Assembly: GCA_019096195.1 (NCBI GenBank)
Contig: JAGTXK010000055.1
Coordinates: forward strand, 868,001-932,000
Direction: 5' to 3'
From: Boletus sp. NGJ
Taxonomy: Eukaryota > Basidiomycota > Agaricomycetes > Boletales > Boletaceae
DNA length: 64,000 nucleotides
Below, piece by piece: positions 11,612-21,683 of the stretch; the first letter of the stretch is position 1; every line of letters starts with the position of its first letter. The notes under the pieces are model-generated. The model worked only from the letters and a program-made list of their open reading frames with translations. It was not told the DNA's origin and made no database searches. The translations under genes and the position numbers were made by a program.

Positions 11612-13271
11612 ATGGCATCCAACTCGCTCCATGTCAACGGATCAGCAACCTCGAGTGACTGGCAGGATCGCTACCTTCACATTGACCAAATCCTAGATCG
11701 ACCAGGTCCAAGAACAGATCCATCTTTCTTGGCTGGAGATGAGGTACGGCTCCATACGCGAGTCAGCAGGCCGATCCTAACATTTCTCAGGTCAAAGACT
11801 TTCTTAGGAACAAGTGCAAAATCCTAGTCATCGGCGCTGGCGGGTTGGGTTGCGAGATTCTAGCCAACCTTGCGTTGACGGGGTTCAAGGATATCCACGT
11901 CATCGACATGGACACCATCGATATCAGCAACCTCAATCGTCAGTTCTTGTTCAGGTGCGCATGTGCTCTGGCGTTTAATGCGACGCTGTTGTTGAAACAC
12001 AATGAAAAGACCGGCCGATGTCGGCAAACCGAAAGCCATTGTGGCGGCCGAGTATGTTATGAAGCGAGTGCCGGGTGTGAATGTCACTCCGTGAGTACAT
12101 GACTCTCATAATAATCGTTCCTGCTGCACGTCCGACGCAGCTACTTTGGAAAGATTCAAGACAAAGGTGATGACTACTACATGCAATTCAATCTCGTCAT
12201 TTGCGGCCTTGATTCCGTGGAGGCGCGTCGATGGATCAACGCAACGCTTGTTAATTTGATTGACCCAGAGAATCCAGAGAGTTTGAAACCTCTCATTGAC
12301 GGTGGCACGGAAGGTTTGCTGCCATGGCCCTCCCGAGTACAAAGATTTCAACTTGTATCACAGGTTTCAAGGGTCAAGCCCGCGTCATTCTTCCCACCGT
12401 GTCGTCCTGTTACGAGTGTTCCCTCGACATGCTAAACAAGCCTACGACATTCCCTATCTGCACAATTGCCAATACACCCCGACTTCCAGAGCATTGCATT
12501 GAATGGGCATCTGTACTCGAGTGGCCCAGAGTGCACGGGGGTTAGTTTATTCGATATTTGCATCCTGTCTTTGTCTGATCTTTTATCAGAGAAGAAGCTT
12601 GACACTGATGATCCCGAACATATCGGCTGGTTGTACACTGTCGCATCTGCCCGAGCTAAGGAGTTCAAGATCGAAGGGGTGACTTGGTCGCTCACTCAAG
12701 GTGTTGTCAAGAACGTGATACCTGCCATAGCCTCGACAAACGCCATCATCGCTGGTACGTTCATCTACTGGGATCGTTTCTCCGTTTTCCAACATGATTT
12801 CAGCATCATGTTGTAATGAAGCATTCAAAATCGCAACCAGTTCTGCGGCATATCTCAATAATTACTTCATGCTGATAGGTACTGAGGGGGTATACTCATA
12901 TACGTTTGAGCACGAGCGGCGTGAGCACTGTCCGGTTTGTGGCGGGGAGGCTTTGGAGATATCACTAAGTCGGGAGTGGAGCGTCGAGCAGCTGATCGAG
13001 ATGCTGACGGAGAGGCAGACCATGTAAGAATTTTGCATTGTGTTCATTGCCCCCACACATGCTAACGACATGGGTGTGCAGTCAAATCAAGAAACCTTCT
13101 CTGTCGACGTCGACGAGACAGATATATTTCCAGGCTCCTCCGCAGCTTGAACAAGCGACTCGGCCGAACCTGGAGAAGAAGGTATCAGAGCTAGTGGAGG
13201 AAGGCGGAGAGGTCATCGTCACTGCGTCCACGTTGCCGTTCAATCTGTCGTTGATCATCACATACACGTAG
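11612..13271 (+). CDS. UBA3: NEDD8-activating enzyme E1 catalytic subunit
   Basis: Start ATG 11612, stop TAG 13269-13271. After a short lead come [20 protein letters not shown] (nucleotide-binding loop) and [17 protein letters not shown], the adenylation core. Then [20 protein letters not shown], a zinc-site region [13 protein letters not shown], and [20 protein letters not shown], in which the Cys of PICTI is the expected catalytic thioester cysteine. ASTNAIIAG is followed by the [14 protein letters not shown] segment and a second zinc pair CPVCGG. The C-terminal exon (about 13080-13271) fits the ubiquitin-fold domain that recruits the E2 UBC12. Together with ULA1/APPBP1 the protein activates NEDD8/Rub1 for cullin modification. 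Length is near the family norm (about 430 residues). Confidence 0.94.
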
Positions 13272-13355
13272 CACAGACAGGGGTTAATTAGTCAGCATAT
13301 ATCCTTAGCAATTTTGAACCGAGTTCTTGACCGGCTACCATTTCTCATCAAAACC

Positions 13356-14662
13356 ATGCCCAAGGCCGATCTCAACAAAGCAAACTGGGAGCAGAGCGAG
13401 TTCCCAATTCTCTGTGAGACATGTACGGCTGCTCCAGTTTTATAGATGCACCGAGTTTAGGCTGACACCACAGAACAGGTCTCGGTGACAATCCCTTCAT
13501 CAGAATGGTACGTCCTTCGTTCCCTACATGCCACCCCGATGTTGAGGTGTTTTCGTCAGTCAAAACAAGAATTTGGCCGTTCGTGTGGCACTTGTGCACG
13601 TCCATTCACCGTTTTCCGTTGGAACCCCGGCTCAGGCGCTCGTTACAAAGCCACCGTCATCTGCCAAACGTGTGCCAAGGTCAAGAACGTCTGTCAAACA
13701 TGTCTGCTGGATCTCGAGTATGGTCTACCGACCCAAGTTCGTGATACTGCGTTGGCTGTCCAGAGCGAGGCTCCAACGAGTGACATCAACCGCGAGTACT
13801 ATGCGCAAAACATGGAGCACAAGGTACAGTCTTCCCTCAATGTCATCGTTCCAAGCGTAGTCTCAACGCGTTTGCGAGTAGATAGCAGATGGTACTACGT
13901 CGATGCTGCAATTAGGCGGCAGGGCAAGCTCTGCAGGCAAGGAGATGCTGAAGGAATTGGCTCGCACGAATCCTTACTACAAGCGTAACCGACCACACAT
14001 ATGTTCATTCTTCGTCAAGGGAGAATGTAAACGAGGGGATGAATGCCCGTATAGGTGTATACTGTTGTCTATGAACAAGTTTTGAATGACTGACTTGCTG
14101 TGCAGACATGAGAAACTGGCGGACAATGAACTTGCGCACCAGAGTATCCAAGACCGTTATCACGGTCAAAATGACCCCGTTGCACGAAGAATCATGGCAA
14201 ACCATGCTATAGCGCAAGGGCTCAAGCCTCCAGAAGACCAGTCCATTGTATGTTTTCGTTTCGAATCCCCACTCAGCGTACTCATGATCCTAGATGTCGT
14301 TGTTCCTATCATCGCTTCCTGCTTCCGCATCAGAAGCGGAAATACGAACGCTTGTCGTGAACTCACTATCTCACGTCCCTTCATCAGAGTTCAAGTCAGT
14401 AGTTCATGTGGCGAAGTCGAGGTGCGCATCTGCTGTTTAGTCCACCACCATCAACTGACCCCAACAAAGGTGTGCTTTTGTCAACTTCAAGGACCGAACA
14501 TCTGCAGAGCGGGCGGCAGAAGCCTGGGCACATGGTCTTGACATGGACGGGGAGAGAATATCCGTCAGATGGGGGCGAGGCAAGAACGGTGGAACTGGAA
14601 ATGTGTCTACCGGCCCTACCGACCCGTCAAACACACCACCCACTGTAATTACTACCGCATGA
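13356..14662 (+). CDS. SLT11/ECM2/RBM22-type pre-mRNA splicing factor
   Basis: Start ATG 13356, stop TGA 14660-14662. The N-terminus reads [20 protein letters not shown], then a zinc-ribbon region [20 protein letters not shown] with [14 protein letters not shown] and [14 protein letters not shown]. The middle has [20 protein letters not shown] and [11 protein letters not shown], a CCCH zinc finger. The C-terminus has an RRM (TLVVNSLPH, then CAFVNFKDR and ISVRWGRGK). This order is that of RBM22/SLT11, which binds the U6 internal stem-loop and remodels the active site of the spliceosome within the Prp19-related complex. The gene lies 84 bases after UBA3 in the same direction. Its own abundant short introns make it dependent on the machinery it belongs to. 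Confidence 0.9.
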
Positions 14663-15289
14663 TGTACACTGTTCACGAAGTATTCATTTTCTTTGGGACG
14701 AGTCACTAGAATTGCTTGGGATGAGGTTACATTACATATGGGATCAGTCCTGTTGTGACGAGCCAGAAGGCAGTGTGCACACCAATGATGAGCCCACGGA
14801 ACTCGGAAGTTGTGAAAGACAGTGCGGTAATTGCGAAGAAGGTGATGGATGAATCTAAAGGCATCGAGAACGGACAGGCAGGAAATCCGAGGACCTTGCA
14901 AGAATCTTGTCGGAGACGAGGCGACAGCGCAGCCAGAATGATTGATGAGATCTAACCGTAGGATGAGGCAAGTTATGGGCGGTACGAAGCCCAGCGGTGA
15001 CAATTAATTATCGGCGGGAATTTGATGACGAATCCTATTCGAGGTGCGGCTAGTACTAGTGTTTGGCCATTACAAATGATATCAATTGAACGGACCTTCT
15101 TTCTTTTGTCTAGGGAGGCGAACATCTAAAACGCTGATTGATCCGGTCAGGTTGCCAAACAACGGATTGGTGAATCAAACGACATGCCAGGCACGTACTT
15201 GTCAACTGCATCAAGTTTTTACATCTGCCTCGGGGTGGCTAGTCACAGGTCTCGTTGTCTGTCGCGATTCTACAAAAGGAGTCAATGGC
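14663..15289. other. Gap between two convergent genes, with a weak membrane-helix ORF on the minus strand
   Basis: No recognisable gene. On the minus strand a frame ending with a stop near 14735 reads DSSITFFAITALSF and GLIIGVHTAFWLVTTG, hydrophobic enough for one or two membrane helices. It could be preceded, across an intron, by an exon starting at an ATG near 15121 (MFASLDKRKKVRS). I could not place it in a family, and the splice choice is open, so I do not call it a gene. Confidence 0.3.
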
Positions 15290-16273
15290 CTAGTGCTGGT
15301 TCTGTGTGTCATGCTCCTCCGCAACAACTGTTTGTCGATTCACGAGCCCTCCAACCAACCATGACCCTCCAACGATGCTAAGGAGGATGTACAAGCCTTT
15401 CCTTTCTTCATCGGTCAACGATCTCGAACGAGTTTGGGATTTGTCCTTTCCCGCCTGTGCAGCTAAGTTGGACAATGTGCGACGGGCGCCGAACGACCGT
15501 GGCAGTCCCAGACTCTCGCAAAAGTCTGCCCAGATTCCGACCTCCTTGCTGGCTGGAGGGTTATCCGCTTGAACGATCGGGGATATTGAATCACCTTCTT
15601 GATGTTTTTCAAGATTATATGTTGGCCCTCCGTCATAATGAGTGGCTGACCCGCCGACGACGTGCAACTTGGGGAGCTCAGGTTCCAAGGGAGTAACGGC
15701 TTTTGGTTGGGCGGAATTCCAAAAGTCGGGCACATAGGGCTGATATCAAATTTGACGGAGAGGGAAAGAGATATCAACGACAAAATAGAGCCAAAGATGA
15801 AACGGATGAAACCCACGACTTGCACGGGCACATCGGGAGAGGGCTGGGAAAGATTGGGCAATTTGACAGCCAGGAAACCGGACTTTGTGGATGTGCTGTC
15901 AGGTTGTGCTGCCAGCGGAATGCCAGGAGAGGCCGCCTGGGAAGTCTTTTTCGAGGATGGAGGAACCACGTTGGTTGAAGCACTCCGAATTGTGCCGGGT
16001 GTGTGGATGAGGGGAGAGGCGCAAGTCATGCTGCTCTCCTCATGTTCGTGGATGCGAGCAATCAATGTTGACTTGTTCCCCTTGCTGTGAACATGCCAAA
16101 GAATATGAGTAGAGATATTTCGTGCGAAAGCCCGGAAAAACGTACGTGGACAGACCGCGCGTTTTTGCCTCTTTGCGGAGCTCCACGAGGGTCTGGTTCT
16201 CCCATGTGCGGGAGAGGAGGACGGTGGAGACGAAAGAGCGTCGCTGAGCGATGGGGAGACGAGACAAGAACAT
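15290..16273 (-). CDS. Mitochondrial SAP-domain membrane protein, AIM34-like
   Basis: Start ATG 16273, stop TAG 15290-15292, two introns. The N-terminus (MFLSRLPIAQRRSFVSTVLL) is basic, Ser-rich and free of acidic residues, as in a mitochondrial presequence. Residues about 25-60 form a SAP-type helix-turn-helix, LVELRKEAKTRGLST joined across an intron to KGNKSTLIARIHEHEE. A long Ser/Pro/Thr linker follows. After FCESLGLPRSFGARRTLS comes one C-terminal membrane helix, GLYILLSIVGGSWLVGGLV. This layout (presequence, SAP motif, linker, single TM) fits yeast AIM34, a mitochondrial protein of unclear role. The intron join at the SAP motif restores the family pattern exactly. The name is by architecture; sequence identity was not tested. 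Confidence 0.68.
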
Positions 16274-16381
16274 GAGTCGAGTCGAGTGGGTAAAGTGGCG
16301 GGCGTGTGACGCGTGGCACGGGTACGGAAAGGGGCGGAGTCGAGGTTGAACACGAGCTCGTCGTCGTGGGCGGCGAGGAGG

Positions 16382-16405
16382 TGGGATGGGATGGGATGGG
16401 ATGGG
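16382..16405. repeat. (TGGGA) pentanucleotide microsatellite
   Basis: Four perfect TGGGA units plus a partial fifth, in the intergenic stretch between the divergent AIM34-like gene and the unknown gene starting at 16503. It sits about 100 bases upstream of either start codon, so length changes could alter promoter spacing. A CT-rich run (repeated CCCT units, about 16958-16976) occurs in an intron of the downstream gene. Confidence 0.85.
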
Positions 16406-16502
16406 CATGGACGAATGGAGAAAGCCTCGTGTTGGTACGTCGCGTGTTGCGCGCTATCAAAAAATCAGCCTGTCCATCGACCACCATCGTGCCCCGTTCG
16501 AT

Positions 16503-18356
16503 ATGCTCCTCTCCCCAGCGTACGTCCCTCCATGCGCACACCCTGCTCCTCTTTATCTTGCCTCTACAGATCTACCAGCGCGAGTCTGCCCTCCCAGTCC
16601 TTCTGGAACAAGTTCAAGAACAAAAAGAGCGACAAGGACAGCGAGTACCGTGAAAGGCAGTCCCAAATGGCGCTCGCCAGACAGCGTCTCCTCACCCTCG
16701 CATACGGCGACATGGAGACCGTCAGAGTCGTCAGTCTCCCTTCCCTCTTCTCCCCTACCGCTCACTCAACTCTCCCCACAGCTGCCACAAAGCTTTCCTG
16801 TGAGGCTCACATCCCAGATGCCCCACCTCTCCCTCCACTGATCCAGACCCGTTAGGAACTCGAGGCCGTCGCCAGAGACTGGACAAAGCCTCCCCCTGAT
16901 GCCATCTTCAGCCTGCGAGTCCCCACCGAATTTGCTTCTCTCCATGCCTCCGTTCGTCCCTCCCTCCCTCCCTCACTTCCACCCCGCTGAGATCACATCC
17001 AGCGATTAGTCTCCGGACCGTATATTTACGTGCGTTGTCTGTAATCGTTCTGACGCAATGCCGGACACTTATCCCTCGTCCGCGTGGTCCAACAATGCAG
17101 TTGACTGGCGAAGATTCATACCAGATCGCCATCATTGGCGTTCAGGGTCTTCGCGTAGAGATCGTTAGTGACGCTCCTCCGCCACCCGACGAACCACCGT
17201 GCGTCCTCTCCCTTTCTCTTCGACTTGTCGCTGACGCTTGTGTAGTCCACCCCCGTAAGTATCTCATCCGCCAAGTACGCACCGCGTAGCGACCTTTTGC
17301 CTCTTCAGCCCCCCGCCAGTCACAGAAATGCCTGCCACCTTCAACCTCGAACTCGTCCCCGGACAGCATATCGCACTTGAAACTACAGTTTCCTCCGCCG
17401 ATGACGTCGACATGGCGTGTATGGAAGATGGTACCATCGTGGACGGCATGTTCTGGGGAAAACTCAACATCGTACACTCTGGCGATACCCACAGTGTCGA
17501 TTTCACCGGCACAAAGATGAAAGACCCCGACATTACCCCCGACTTTCTCTTCGATTCTCGTGTGATGACCAAACTCACCTCCGCTGCCCGCCCGACCACG
17601 GCCAAGTGTCACCTGAGCATCCTCGCCCCTGCTCAACAATACTGCGATGTCATCTTGACAGTAAACCCCCTCTGGTCACTCGCCTTAACCTGGCCTCCAG
17701 CCGAGAACGTAGGAGAACATAAACACAAATATTTCTTGCGAGTGCATCCTGGTGGTGCGCTTGAACACTTTGAGAGCGAAATGGTCGTAACTTCCTTGTA
17801 CTACGAAGCGATGTAAGTGATTGTCCGGACCATATGTCCCACTGACATTGACATCTTTTCACCCTACTAGACCCGACCCGGCCATGGTTGATCCCAACGA
17901 ATTTATCGCACCACGGAATGGCTTCGCAATGTCTTTCCGTGACTTCATATCTCACCTGATGAACGTGCTGGACCAGCTCGGAATGTCTTTGCACGCACGA
18001 ACTAACTTTATCAAGTATGCTTTCCTGGTCGTCCGTCCTTTTCGGGTTCTTAACAGACTCGCTTCAGTAACAACTTACATGCATTCTCTGCCTATAAGAA
18101 CATTGCATATCGCTTCCTCTCCCCTACCAAGATCGCTAACGCCGTCGATATCTCAGTAACTGCCGATCCATGCGTCTTCACCCGGCTGTTCCTCATCTTT
18201 CGCGGCATATCCGACGATGACCTTGGACTGTTTGCCGGAGCTGGAGAGAAGGAAGCCAACTCCATGAACTGGAGAGAGGCCGTCGGGTGGTCGGAGAACT
18301 CCAAAGACACGTCGATATTCCGTGTCTTGGAGACATCAGTCTGGGAGATCGCCTAG
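16503..18356 (+). CDS. Conserved protein of unknown function, probably basidiomycete-specific
   Basis: Start ATG 16503; a first intron (GTACGT...CTACAG) joins MLLSPA to STSASLPSQSFWNKFKNKK. Stop TAG 18354-18356. Visible segments: RQRLLTLAYGDMETVR, ELEAVARDWTKPPPDAIFSL, SYQIAIIGVQGLRVEIV, a large exon at 17328-17815 with TFNLELVPGQHIALETTVSS and MFWGKLNIVHSGDTHSVDF, PNEFIAPRNGFAMSFRDFIS, ISVTADPCVFTRLFLIFRG and a Trp-rich end, NWREAVGWSE. The protein is acidic with no signal peptide, membrane helix or known motif. The uninterrupted 162-codon exon and the steady phase of the splice sites show it is a real, probably constrained gene. I recall similar uncharacterised proteins in other mushrooms but no function, and propose none. 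Confidence 0.7.
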
Positions 18357-19090
18357 ATGGCGATGGAGATATGACCTCGAGCGATGGAACTGCTGGCAGC
18401 CTTCCGCCTATCTCGTTTATTCATGTTTGCGACATCGTTTCATCTACCTAATTCTACTTCATCACGGATACTGACGGCCACCGATATCTTAGAACACAGT
18501 CAAACGTTACCCCTGCTGTCAATGTTTTGTTGTCTTGCTATCTTCACCATTAATCCGTGATTTCAGGATGTTATCTCTCGAGTCATGCGTAACACTGTTT
18601 CTCTTAGTCATTCCTCTCTGACGAGCTTGTATGGCCTGAACTTTCTTTCGTTACTGAATGTATCGACAGCTATTCCGCTTCACCTCTTGTCCTTATGATT
18701 ATTAGATGGTCCTAGATTCCTGTAGGCAATGATGCCAGGTTGGTAACCCGAAGCCCCCTTTCTACTCGTGTGCCGCGTTTTTGGATGTCAAATTGTAGCA
18801 CGCTCGTTTTCAACGTTTGACAACGCTCATTGGCTCGGAGTAACATGCCGTTGCTTCTACGAGTGACTTTGATTCTTTATTGTACTACTAATCTGGATAT
18901 GTACGTGAGGGGTATAGAGTACAAATACCGATGTGGGATACAGATCTACAGCACCTTGACAAATAAGAATAGCGATCATCCATGGTAATATCTACAGGCC
19001 GAACGAGTGAATGGGGATGAAGAAAAGAATCAGCACGACGAGTCAAGTCTATCTATACGATCTAAACAAGAGAGCGTCTTCGATATACGT
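18357..19090. other. Intergenic 3'-3' region with nothing recognised
   Basis: A stretch of 734 bases between two convergent stop codons. It is T-rich and has many stops in every frame. No ORF, tRNA-like box or repeat stands out; it presumably holds two 3' UTRs. Confidence 0.6.
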
Positions 19091-20241
19091 CTATGGAGTG
19101 TAAAATCCGTCCGCGACAGCCAACGACGCGGGTAATGGCAATCTGACTTGTGGCTGTCCGAGTCGTGTTCGTGGTTCGGCAAAAACACGTTCGCGGACAC
19201 CGGGGAAAGATCCGCGCACAGCCGTCTCCAGCGTGGGCCAGACGGCGTCCGAGTCTCCGCACAGATCCATGAGACGCGTGGAATACGCTCGTGAGGCGTA
19301 ATAGTATAGGAGGGGCGAGACCTGCGCATAGTAGTGTTCGAGGCGACGAGCAAACACTTCCTAGAAAAGAGGAATGGGTGATCAGTGCCATAGGACAGGC
19401 AAAAAAGCAAAACTGGTATTTCGTACTGGATTATCATCTGGTCGCTTTGTCAAGGGTTCACCCGTCACGTCGTCGAATCCAGGAATTCTGGGAGGATTAT
19501 AGGATGTGCTGTAAACACGACCCGATGGGAGGTGAACCCAGCGATTCGAGATCCATTGAAGCAGCAGGTCGTCCGGGACGTCGACATTCACGATTAAATG
19601 AAGCGGTATGTTGTGTTTACTACAAATCAAGTCAGTATGTGGACATCGCAGCGGATCCTGCGTGGCTCACGCGAGGAAATCGTCCAATAGCCTTCCCTGT
19701 CGCTGTGTGCGCGGGAAGCCGTCTAGGATCCAGTTCTGTGAACGCACGTGTGAGCCATACGTGGCACAAAGGTGACGAGAAGACACCCACATTCTCCTGG
19801 AGGGTATCGAGTTTAGTCGTAATCAGGTCTAGCATCATTTCATCTGGTAGGAGACCGCCAGCAGCGACGATCTCTTCTGCTTGCCTCCCGATGTCAGTCC
19901 TGACAGAAATCAATCACTTGGTGACACGCGTATTTACCAAATAAAATGACCGACCTTGCCACAATGTGTTGTCGAACCAGGTCGCCGGTGGATATCGTCG
20001 ACATGTCATACATTTTCGAGAGACGGGTGGCGAGGGTGCCCTTGCCAGAACATGGTTTTCCGAACAAGAGCATACGCAGAACAGGCTTTTTCTGGGTAGT
20101 GCTCTTTTCAGAAGTGGATATGTTCATGTAAGGCGGTAACTCTCGCGACATGTTGTATGGGACGATGCTACAGACGGATCGTGCAGCAACGCGCCAAGGC
20201 AAGGGAGGGAGAGAGGCCGCGAAGGTGGTGAGCAGTGCCAT
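19091..20241 (-). CDS. Adenylate kinase-like protein, divergent tandem copy
   Basis: Start ATG 20241, stop TAG 19091-19093, short introns. The N-terminus (MALLTTFAASLPPLPWRVAA) resembles a mitochondrial presequence. Core segments: LLFGKPCSGKGTLATRLSK, STISTGDLVRQHI, TDIGRQAEEIVAAGG, NWILDGFPRTQRQG, then a lid reading ISNRWVHLPSGRVYSTSYN and DDVTGEPLTKRPDDNP. It is the tandem paralog of the gene at 20544-21683. Two changes affect residues strongly kept in adenylate kinases. The last glycine before the phosphate-loop GKG stretch is shifted to Cys-Ser (GKPCSGKG against GKPGAGKG). The Arg five residues before the WVH lid segment (E. coli Arg119, which packs on the ATP base) is Trp (LLQWISNRWVH against LGRISDRWVH). 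The Asp of DGFPRT and the lid arginines remain. It may have altered nucleotide preference or low activity. Confidence 0.85.
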
Positions 20242-20543
20242 GAATCGAGGTTGGGAGGTCAAATTAATCAAAGGAAAGTGTGGACGAGACGGTTATTATA
20301 CCGCATGCCTTGAGGCGAACAAAAGCAGCGTCACGGCTAAGGAGGATGACAAGGCTGTGTACTACTTGAGACTCGCGTCGGGATGCGCCGCAGCTCGCCC
20401 GGGTAAACGCGTATCCTCTGAATTCGGGTATCAACATTTCTGCAAAATATAGTAGTACAGGACAGGACCCTAGTAGGTCATACTAGTCTTGGTGGTATTC
20501 GACAAGAAATGCGAGCGAACCAACGAACATACATGTCCGATGC

Positions 20544-21683
20544 TTAATTACTCCATACTGCTGGGCTTCTCTGCGACCGTTTATTTGGCAATACGAAAGG
20601 ATTGCTGAGACTATGCCGTCCGCGACGTGGCAAACGCTCCCGCAAGCTGGGAAATGATGACAGAACGACCCCTTCGAGTTTCGGCCAAATCTCGTCAGAC
20701 GTCTCACCATGTAAAGTGACGAGACGGGCAGACTTGGGATTCGAGGCATAGTACCAGACAAGGGGTGACGTAGAGGTATAGAACCGTTGTAAACGGCGTG
20801 AAAAGATTTCCTGCGCGACATGACAGATGAGCTTCATGTTCGCATCATGTGTAGAGAACTTGCAACTCACTGGATGGTCATCTGGCCTTTTTGTGAGAGG
20901 CTCTCCAGTTTCGTCGTCACGGCCGTCCACCTTGGGACGGTTGTAGGACATGTTGTACACTCGCCCTGATGGGGGGTGCACCCAACGATCGGATATCCGG
21001 CCAAGAATCACCTCGTCAGGGACGTCAAGGTTCACAACCAACGACAGAGGTGTATTTTGGCCCCTGTAGAACTGACGTTCAGGGGAATACACACGACAAG
21101 GGTCCGTATACATACTCTAAATGGGTATCGAGAAGTTTACCCTGTCCTAGAGTGCGGGGGAAACCATCTAATATCCAATGCTGAGGAACGCGTCAATAAT
21201 CACTGCAATGACAAGTAGCAGGTTAAACGAACCTTGCAATCGTGAAGCGCATCAAGCTTGCTGGTGACGACCTTGAGCACGAGGTCATCAGGGACAAGTC
21301 CTCCCTGCGCTACAATGTCTCCAGCTTGGCGGCCAACCTGGGTCCTGCAGGTAGGTGAGCGGTGCGTCGGAGGCAACGAAACGATGGTGTACTAACCCCT
21401 CGGCGATGTGTTGGCGCAAGAGATCGCCAGTAGAGATCGTCAATATGTCATACTTTTTCACGAGTCGTGAGGCAAGTGTGCCCTTGCCAGCGCCAGGTTT
21501 TCCAAACATGAGCATACGTAGCGTCTTGCCATTGTTGCACTCATCTACTCCACCATGCAGGTTACCGAGGGAAAAGGGCAACGCCTTGCCTGACGAGGCG
21601 GAGTTTGCTATTCCTCGTGTGCCAGGAACGGGTGCGGCACGAATTGCAGAGGCAGCAGACTTGGCAAGGGGAATAGAGGTCAT
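20544..21683 (-). CDS. Mitochondrial adenylate kinase family (AK3-like, GTP:AMP phosphotransferase type)
   Basis: Start ATG 21683, stop TAA 20544-20546. The N-terminus (MTSIPLAKSAASAIRAAPVP) looks like a mitochondrial presequence. Core: MLMFGKPGAGKGTLASRLV, LTISTGDLLRQHIAEG, then across an intron TQVGRQAGDIVAQGGLVPDD, HWILDGFPRTLGQGKLLD, VVNLDVPDEVILGRISDRWV and a lid HPPSGRVYNMSYNRP with DDETGEPLTKRPDDHP. All key residues of a long-form adenylate kinase are present: P-loop, AMP-site TGDLLR, DGFPRT and lid Arg residues. The lid has His/Ser in place of zinc cysteines, as in mitochondrial AK3. Such enzymes convert GTP (or ATP) plus AMP to diphosphates in the matrix. The paralog lies 302 bases downstream in the same direction, indicating tandem duplication. 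Confidence 0.88.

Noticed and set aside
19091-21683. Adenylate kinase pair as an assembly duplicate
   Set aside because: The copies differ throughout in protein and intron sequence, so this is an old tandem duplication.
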